From Brachynemurus nebulosus (lineage: Eukaryota; Arthropoda; Insecta; Neuroptera; Myrmeleontidae): a DNA stretch of 64,000 bases. Numbering within the stretch: position 1 is the stretch's first letter; each line of letters begins with the position of its first letter. The position numbers and the translations under genes were made by a program. The stretch spans positions 71,044,142 to 71,108,141 of the forward strand of contig JAPWDM010000003.1 of NCBI GenBank assembly GCA_035578155.1, written 5' to 3'. The notes beneath the pieces were generated by a model. The model searched no databases and was not told where the DNA came from. It worked only from the letters and a program-made list of their open reading frames with translations. Below, piece by piece: positions 58,851 through 64,000 of this stretch.

Positions 58851-61188
58851 CTTTTGCAGTGTTTTCGTATAGATTTGCGACAAAAATTAGATAAATTTCC
58901 GTGCGATATAAGATTTCAAACAGAAATTCAAACAGATATGAATGAGATTTCCTATAACTCCATTGAAAAAATTAGCTATAAACCTGTAAGAATTAATACT
59001 TCATCCACATTCACAATTTGACAATTTCAAAATTGATAAAACCAACTTAAAAGGATACTGTGAGAATGTAACTGCAATTATTTGCTGTACGGCCCTGTTG
59101 TAAATGTGCAGCATTCAATATACTAAATGTTGTTATTGGAATATCTCTTTGGATACCACACGTCAAAAAATCGTATGTGTACTTCGACGCTAAAGTGAAA
59201 GGGTGATGGAAAGGGAACAAATACCGTATATTTGTATATACATACATCGGGCTTCGGGACTACGACCCCGACTGCCTTCCTCTCAGGAATCTGACTAAAG
59301 GTAAATCAAAAGTAATATTTTATCTTCAGTCTTGAAAAAGATCTCTCTGTAGATACAATCGAATTGATAGTTACAGAAAAGTAACAAAATTTAGACACAG
59401 GACAATTAAATTACATAATTTTAGATAAATATTATAATATATATTTTATAAAATTGTGATTGTGGACCGCAAAACTTCATGATAAATTTTCATTTCATTG
59501 AGGGGAGGTTTGCTTGAGAGTCCTTAAAGATTATGTATTTTTCTAGAATTTTTTTCCCAAGAACGGAAGTAAATATCAATTTCAAATTTTGTACACATAT
59601 TTATTAAGTATTAAACTATAAAAAAAAAAATTTCAAGGAAAAATATAAAAAGTTGTCCATTTTATAGATAGTGCAGTATGACGATCCGAAAATCCGATGC
59701 CTTGGTGGTTGATATCATAGCGCCGGTAATAAACCACTGAAATCCAAAAACAAAAAAAGATTTATAAAATATATGAAGAGTACCGGCACTTATACCTATA
59801 ATATCAATAAGCTGCTGAAAAAAAAAAAATGGCGGATGTGTGAACTTTTGATTACGATTTTTGTCTTATTTTTCGCTCTTTAAAGTAAAATATAAAAAAT
59901 AAAAAATATTAAAAGTGTATCGGATTTAGGTATAGGTGCCGGCGAATTGAATTATCTTTAAAATAAAAAATTAAAAAAAGGATCCATCGAATAGTTGTTG
60001 AGTTCTCGGGTCAACCAGTTCCAAAAATGTGGTTCCGAGTTATAATAAAATATATATAGAGAAACGTATTTTCAAAATTTTATATTTAATACTCATTATT
60101 GCGTGAACTGCGTCGATTTTTTGATCAAATCTCAAGTAAACTTTCCCTTAAATTTCTTTCAGCAAAATCACTTTGGGAACATATTCTACACATAATTAGC
60201 TACCAATTTCTGCAAAGAAAAAAAAAAATCGATTTTTTTTTAACAACGCTCAAGTAAACCTGCCCTTAAATAAATCTTGCAAAAGTTATCTTTAAGTTTT
60301 TGATTTTACAGTTATCTTTTCACCTCCATAAAGCAAACAGTTCCCATTCCAAATTTATTTATTTTTAAATTATTAAAATTCTTCTCGATCAACTTCATGA
60401 ATTATACAATACAAATAATAAAAAATTGTATCGTAAAATTTATTTAACTTCAATGAGTGTTGTTAACCTTGCTAAGTGTTTCGGTTCAAATCAATTTCAA
60501 ACTCTTCTTACGGCAATAAAAAAAATATTTATTTAAACACAAAACCAAAAACGAAAAATAATAAATAATTTATGATTATTTCCTCCCGTTATCCTTCCGG
60601 CGAGTCCAATGTATACTTATTTATATAACACTGTAAACTTCATTCATTATTTTTCCCTGATGAAAATGTTGCTTGCAATTTACGTTTAACCCGAACGACA
60701 TCTTTATATTTTATTTACCCATTCTCTCTTTTTATTATATTTAATGAATAAAAACGAAACAACGTCCTTGACAACTTACAGCAAAATAAAAAAAAAGAGA
60801 AAAAACAGGAATTTTATATCCGCGTGTCCCATTAACAAAATATGAGCGAGCACAGGCACAATTGCGCGCGAGTCACCGCAATGTTGTCACAACCATGAAT
60901 TCTTTACCGGGCGACGTAAAATGAATATAAAAATAATAGAATTATTATAAAATGTGGAATAATATAAAATATAATCTTTCATTCCTTTCATAAAATTTTT
61001 GAACTCATTATTTTTATTTTTTTTTTTTAAAGAATATATGCAGCGGTGTAGTATTATGATGACTGTTTTTTTTTTTCTATTTTATGAAAAGTGAATACAT
61101 TATGTACAGTAAGACCTCCACATTCACGGAAGGAAGTAGTCGCTATGAACTTGACATTAATGTACGGTATGAAAAGAAGTTTTTATTA
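58851..61188. other. AT-rich spacer
   Basis: No gene recognised. 60830-60920 is slightly CpG-rich (gcgcgcgagtcaccgc), without coding or splice evidence. Confidence 0.45.
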
Positions 61189-61368
61189 TTAGGTCATCCG
61201 GAACGTTCGGGCCGTTTTCGGAGCCGCTCGAATGAATTCATATTTATTGAAATAGCAACCGCAAACGAAACATGCAACAACATGTTAGTGTTAGGCCGAT
61301 AGTGTTGCTTGTAATATGTACCATAAATCTTGAAACAGTGTTTAAATAATTTTTTTTTGTCAGTAATA

Positions 61369-61980
61369 ATGAGCAATCTTAGACATTCAAGAGAAATATT
61401 TTGTAGTGTTTAAGGTGACAATGCGCATTCTGACAGAACTTGTAGAAAGTGGTTTCTTAGGCTTAATACACAATCAATGAAATAAGGAATAAGAAATAAG
61501 AAATAAGGAATAAGAAGTATGCCATCTAGTGACGTTGAATGGAACTTTAATGAAATAAGAAATAAGAAATAAGGAGTATCATAAGAAATAAGGAGTTCAT
61601 AAGTAATCATGAACGTTGCTTTTTCATGAATTTTGATGTAAAAAAATACCTAAATACATATACCTATGAGCAGTTGAGTTAAAGTTTCATTCAACGTCAC
61701 TAGATGGCATACTTCTTATTCCTTATTTCTTATTTCTTATTCCTTATTTCATTGATTGTGTATTAAGCCTTAGATTTCAAAAGGGTGAATTTTCTTTGGA
61801 AGATGAAGCTCTCTCCGGTCGACCTGTGTGTCTGGACGATGAAACAAAGCGTCAAGAAATAAAGCGAAACCCGAGGCAAACTCTCAAGAATTAGTGGCAA
61901 CTTTTGAGCATTCAAAATCCACAGCTTTCGACCATTTGAAGAAAATCGAGATAGTCACTTACACCAAAAACGGCACAAAC
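61369..61980 (+). pseudogene. mariner transposase N-terminal relic
   Basis: Opens MSNLRHSREI, then (after a deletion and a stop) the HTH region with GDNAHSDRTCRKWFLRF, interrupted at RKWFL by the foldback, resuming FQKGEFSLEDEALSGRP, and after a frameshift near 61891 ELVATFEHSKSTAFDHLKKI. The words KWF-x-RF-x-x-G-x-F-x-LEDE-x-x-SGRP and SKST-x-x-x-HLK are standard for mariner transposases. At least one stop, one frameshift and loss of the whole DD34D catalytic domain make it inactive. Members with intact copies could mobilise it in trans through the surviving TIRs. Confidence 0.85.
61461..61768. mobile_element. 308-bp foldback element inserted in the mariner relic
   Basis: Starts gcttaatacacaatcaatga and ends with its reverse complement. 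It is flanked by the 5-bp duplication cttag at 61456-61460 and 61769-61773, and removing it restores the mariner reading. Arms of about 93 bp include tandem aataagaaataagg words and the phrase gtatgccatctagtgacgtt. No coding sequence. Class unknown. Confidence 0.9.
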
Positions 61981-62233
61981 TTTTCGGATGACCCAATAAT
62001 TTTAAAATGTTTGTTATTTAGAGTTCCGTAGTAAACGCTCGGAATCGTTGTAATTTCGTCTCGTCTATATCTGTGACACTCAGTACATATTAAAGACGAA
62101 GATTTCAATTAAACATAACAAGAAAAGATTTTCGTATAGAATAGTGTAGATAAAATTTTTTTTAAAAATATTTTTAAAAAAGGGCTTTTCATAAATTTAC
62201 ATAAATTTAATCGATCTGAACGTTATTTTATTG

Positions 62234-62262
62234 CAGGGGTTCCCAAAGTATAACAAAAAAAA
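62234..62262 (+). mobile_element. Solitary hAT-type end
   Basis: caggggttcccaaagtata is a canonical hAT terminus, followed by poly-A-like sequence. No right end found. Confidence 0.45.
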
Positions 62263-62611
62263 AGAAAAAAAACATTATTTTTGGTATATTATAGTTAACT
62301 ACTTTTCCCTTGAAAATTAACATGGGTTCAATTAATTTTAAACCAGATATTTCGAAATTCTGTATGAAACATTATTTATAGTAATTGACTTCACTCGTCA
62401 AACGACTCTAAAATATCGCCGTAAGATATTTTTTTGATCCATCCCACCATTTCGAAAGAGAGGGATTGGAGTTAACAGCTGATAAGGGATTAATATATAA
62501 GTATTTATGCATAAAAGTCAAAAACAAGAGGCAATGAGAAGATCATTCCGCTCAAACGTTACGAAGAATCAAAATTTATTTTGGGATTTAAAATAGTAGA
62601 TTCAGTAGTCC

Positions 62612-62826
62612 ATAATCATCAGATAGACTCAGTTAGTCCATAATCACTATGACCTTACTACCCAGTGAACCATAATCACTATGATCTTACTACCCAAGTT
62701 CCGTTTGTTTATTTTAAATCTTTTTTGGGTCTAGAATACCCTGACGGACAATTTTGATCTCACGTTAACTTCTCTCATAATTCAATGGCATTTGAGAAGA
62801 AAATTCTCCAGAATCCTGAGCAACCT
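62612..62826 (+). repeat. Dispersed repeat with short tandem array, copy 2
   Basis: Two to three tandem ccataatcactatgaccttac units, then a tail with ctgacggacaattttgatc and tctcacgttaacttct. It matches 18296-18530 throughout, same orientation. Confidence 0.85.
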
Positions 62827-62856
62827 AATATAGTATAGCCCCTATCATCCTAATAG

Positions 62857-62986
62857 TATAATTACGTGATTGAGGTTGTAAGTTGCATATTACACAAAGG
62901 AAAAAAGTTACACAAGAGCCGTGTAGCGGCGAGTGCGTAATTGCGCGAGTGTGTAATATGTCCCACAACCGAGTTACGTACTATAC
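62857..62986. repeat. Small hairpin element (about 130 bp)
   Basis: Left arm agtataattacgtgattgag and, in reverse complement, right arm agtacgtaactcggttgtgg, both reaching gcatattacac / acatattacac. The loop is GC-richer (gccgtgtagcggcgag), an inner hairpin. Likely a mini MITE. Confidence 0.65.
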
Positions 62987-63380
62987 TTTATCTACGACTA
63001 ACATGAAATTCACAATAAACGATAAAAATTTGGTACCAATCTACAAATACCAATACCAATAGCAATGATAAAAACTGAGGGTTTTGTAAAGGATCAATAT
63101 AGGTACAAGTTGATTTTTTATTTTAATAAATCTACTCCAAAAGCACTACAAGTTGTCCAAATTTTAGATTTTGATCACCAGCCCCATCAGAGATACAGGG
63201 GCGCAAAAATCCAAAATTTGGAAAAAAGTCAGTTTTCGGAAGTTTGTAAAAATTAAAAGATACAATTTTTACAATTGAAATAGTGTGTATTCGTTTCATA
63301 ATGGGTAGTTGTACCCGTATAGCTATTCTTATAAAAAATACTAAGCGAGTTTTAAAACATTCCTTCTATCAGAAAAAAAT

Positions 63381-63446
63381 GTGGAAGGATTTATGGAAGA
63401 ATTTATGGAAGAATTATGGAAGAATTTATGGAAGGGACAAAAATAG
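63381..63446 (+). repeat. Short tandem repeat, unit tttatggaagaa
   Basis: About five imperfect copies of a 12-13 bp unit. The frame across it is low complexity. Confidence 0.85.
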
Positions 63447-63773
63447 ATTAAATATGGATATCACTTAAAATAAAGAGACATTTATTGCCTTTAAAATGGT
63501 CTTCATTTCAACCTTTTAGGATGAACGGTTTATGAAATATGTGCATTGGGATAAATGGCTGCGAATACAAAAATCAGCGCAAATTGGAAAACGAAAATGG
63601 CTACCACGCTTAAACGGTTCAAGATAATCTTTTTTTTAAGAATTGTTCTCAATACTGCAAATATAATAGAAACAACTGGAAGCATATAAATTTTTTCTAA
63701 AATGGACGAACAACCAACTTTTTTGTTTGACCATTTGATAGAGACCGACCTAGTATGATTTTGGCGCCCCCTG

Positions 63774-63831
63774 AAACTGACGCCCGGGGCAGGGGACCAG
63801 GTACCCCCCTACCCCCTTATATCCGGGCCTG
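63774..63831. mobile_element. GC-rich hAT-like right end
   Basis: Contains cgcccggggcaggggacc and ends atccgggcctgg, whose reverse complement (ccaggcccggat) resembles the cagggcccg ends of the 17387 MITE. No left partner within view. Confidence 0.35.
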
Positions 63832-64000
63832 GCTGGGGTATCCGTTGTTAGTCATAGTTAAACTTTTTAAATTATTAAATATATTCCGCAAATGTCTGTC
63901 GAGCATCTCCTGTACACATCGAGTGCCACCACACAAAATACGTGTGTGTATATCACTTACATAGTTAGCGGGTGAAATGTAATAATATGTAAATACACGC

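Larger units (their letters stand above)
61189..61996 (+). mobile_element. Internally deleted mariner element, interrupted
   Basis: TIRs ttaggtcatccggaacgttc (left) and ttgggtcatccgaaaagttt (right, reverse complement), both continuing into gYgccgtttt, with TA at 61187-61188 and 61997-61998. Between them lies a transposase N-terminal relic split by a foldback element. Without that insertion the mariner remnant is about 495 bp, so the catalytic domain is deleted. Confidence 0.85.

Noticed and set aside
1..64000. CRISPR array, bacterial operon, phage or virus region
   Set aside because: No regularly spaced repeats with unique spacers and no bacterial or viral gene sets; repeats are dispersed transposons or microsatellites.

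Overview
The window looks like nuclear DNA from an insect or other arthropod, possibly a hemipteran; that placement rests only on base composition and repeat style. It is strongly AT-rich with long A/T runs, has no bacterial-style operons, and carries spliceosomal splice sites and a dense load of small DNA transposons. Nearly all open reading frames are chance frames. The only host coding sequence I can defend is one internal exon on the minus strand (30467-30772), a cysteine-rich immunoglobulin domain of the Sidestep type (insect axon-guidance cell-surface receptors). It is a phase 1-1 exon with a clean acceptor and donor. No second exon is recognisable on either side, so if the gene continues it has introns of more than 30 kb in both directions.

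The rest is transposon archaeology. 1-12.6 kb: a run of non-autonomous elements, with hAT-like copies at 5143-6097 (perfect 8-bp target duplication), 6625-6934 (perfect 8-bp), 7294-7509, 9658-10198 and 11692-12560, a PIF/Harbinger-like MITE at 9122-9562 (TAA duplication) and a TTAA-flanked element at 10772-11660. 12.6-23.4 kb: AT-rich spacer, a hAT-like MITE (17387-17733), a tRNA-like SINE head, a probable solo LTR with TATA box (18913-19305), a long TA microsatellite, a TTAA-flanked repeat and another Harbinger-like MITE. 23.4-31.9 kb: spacer, then two very large hairpins (28638-29266 and 29451-30108) immediately downstream (in the gene's sense) of the Ig exon, and a pogo-like MITE ending 76 bp upstream of its acceptor.

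32-46 kb: a Helitron-like repeat present as an inverted pair (32.4-33.1 and 43.0-43.8 kb), Penelope/hammerhead-like motifs, a second copy of the TTAA repeat, and three TA-flanked elements beginning TAGGG or TATGGG (37560, 40724, 44852). 46-55 kb: a chimeric hAT-like region, a fourth TAGGGG element with a decayed psq/pogo-type DNA-binding domain (49388-50327), the 3' end of an R2-like non-LTR retrotransposon (50735-51310), an 812-bp MITE with a second inverted copy at 58 kb, a CpG-rich exon/promoter-like island (52690-52848) and a fifth TAGGGG element. 55-64 kb: spacer, a GC-richer unknown repeat, and a mariner element (61189-61996) whose transposase relic was split by a 308-bp foldback element with a 5-bp target duplication.

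The most interesting theme is that TIR elements sharing nearly identical termini (five TAGGGG/TA elements; four hAT-like ones) each carry their own private iterated subterminal motif. This would fit lineage-specific transposase binding sites. The other highlight is the pair of large hairpins beside the exon, which could give dsRNA from the intron.
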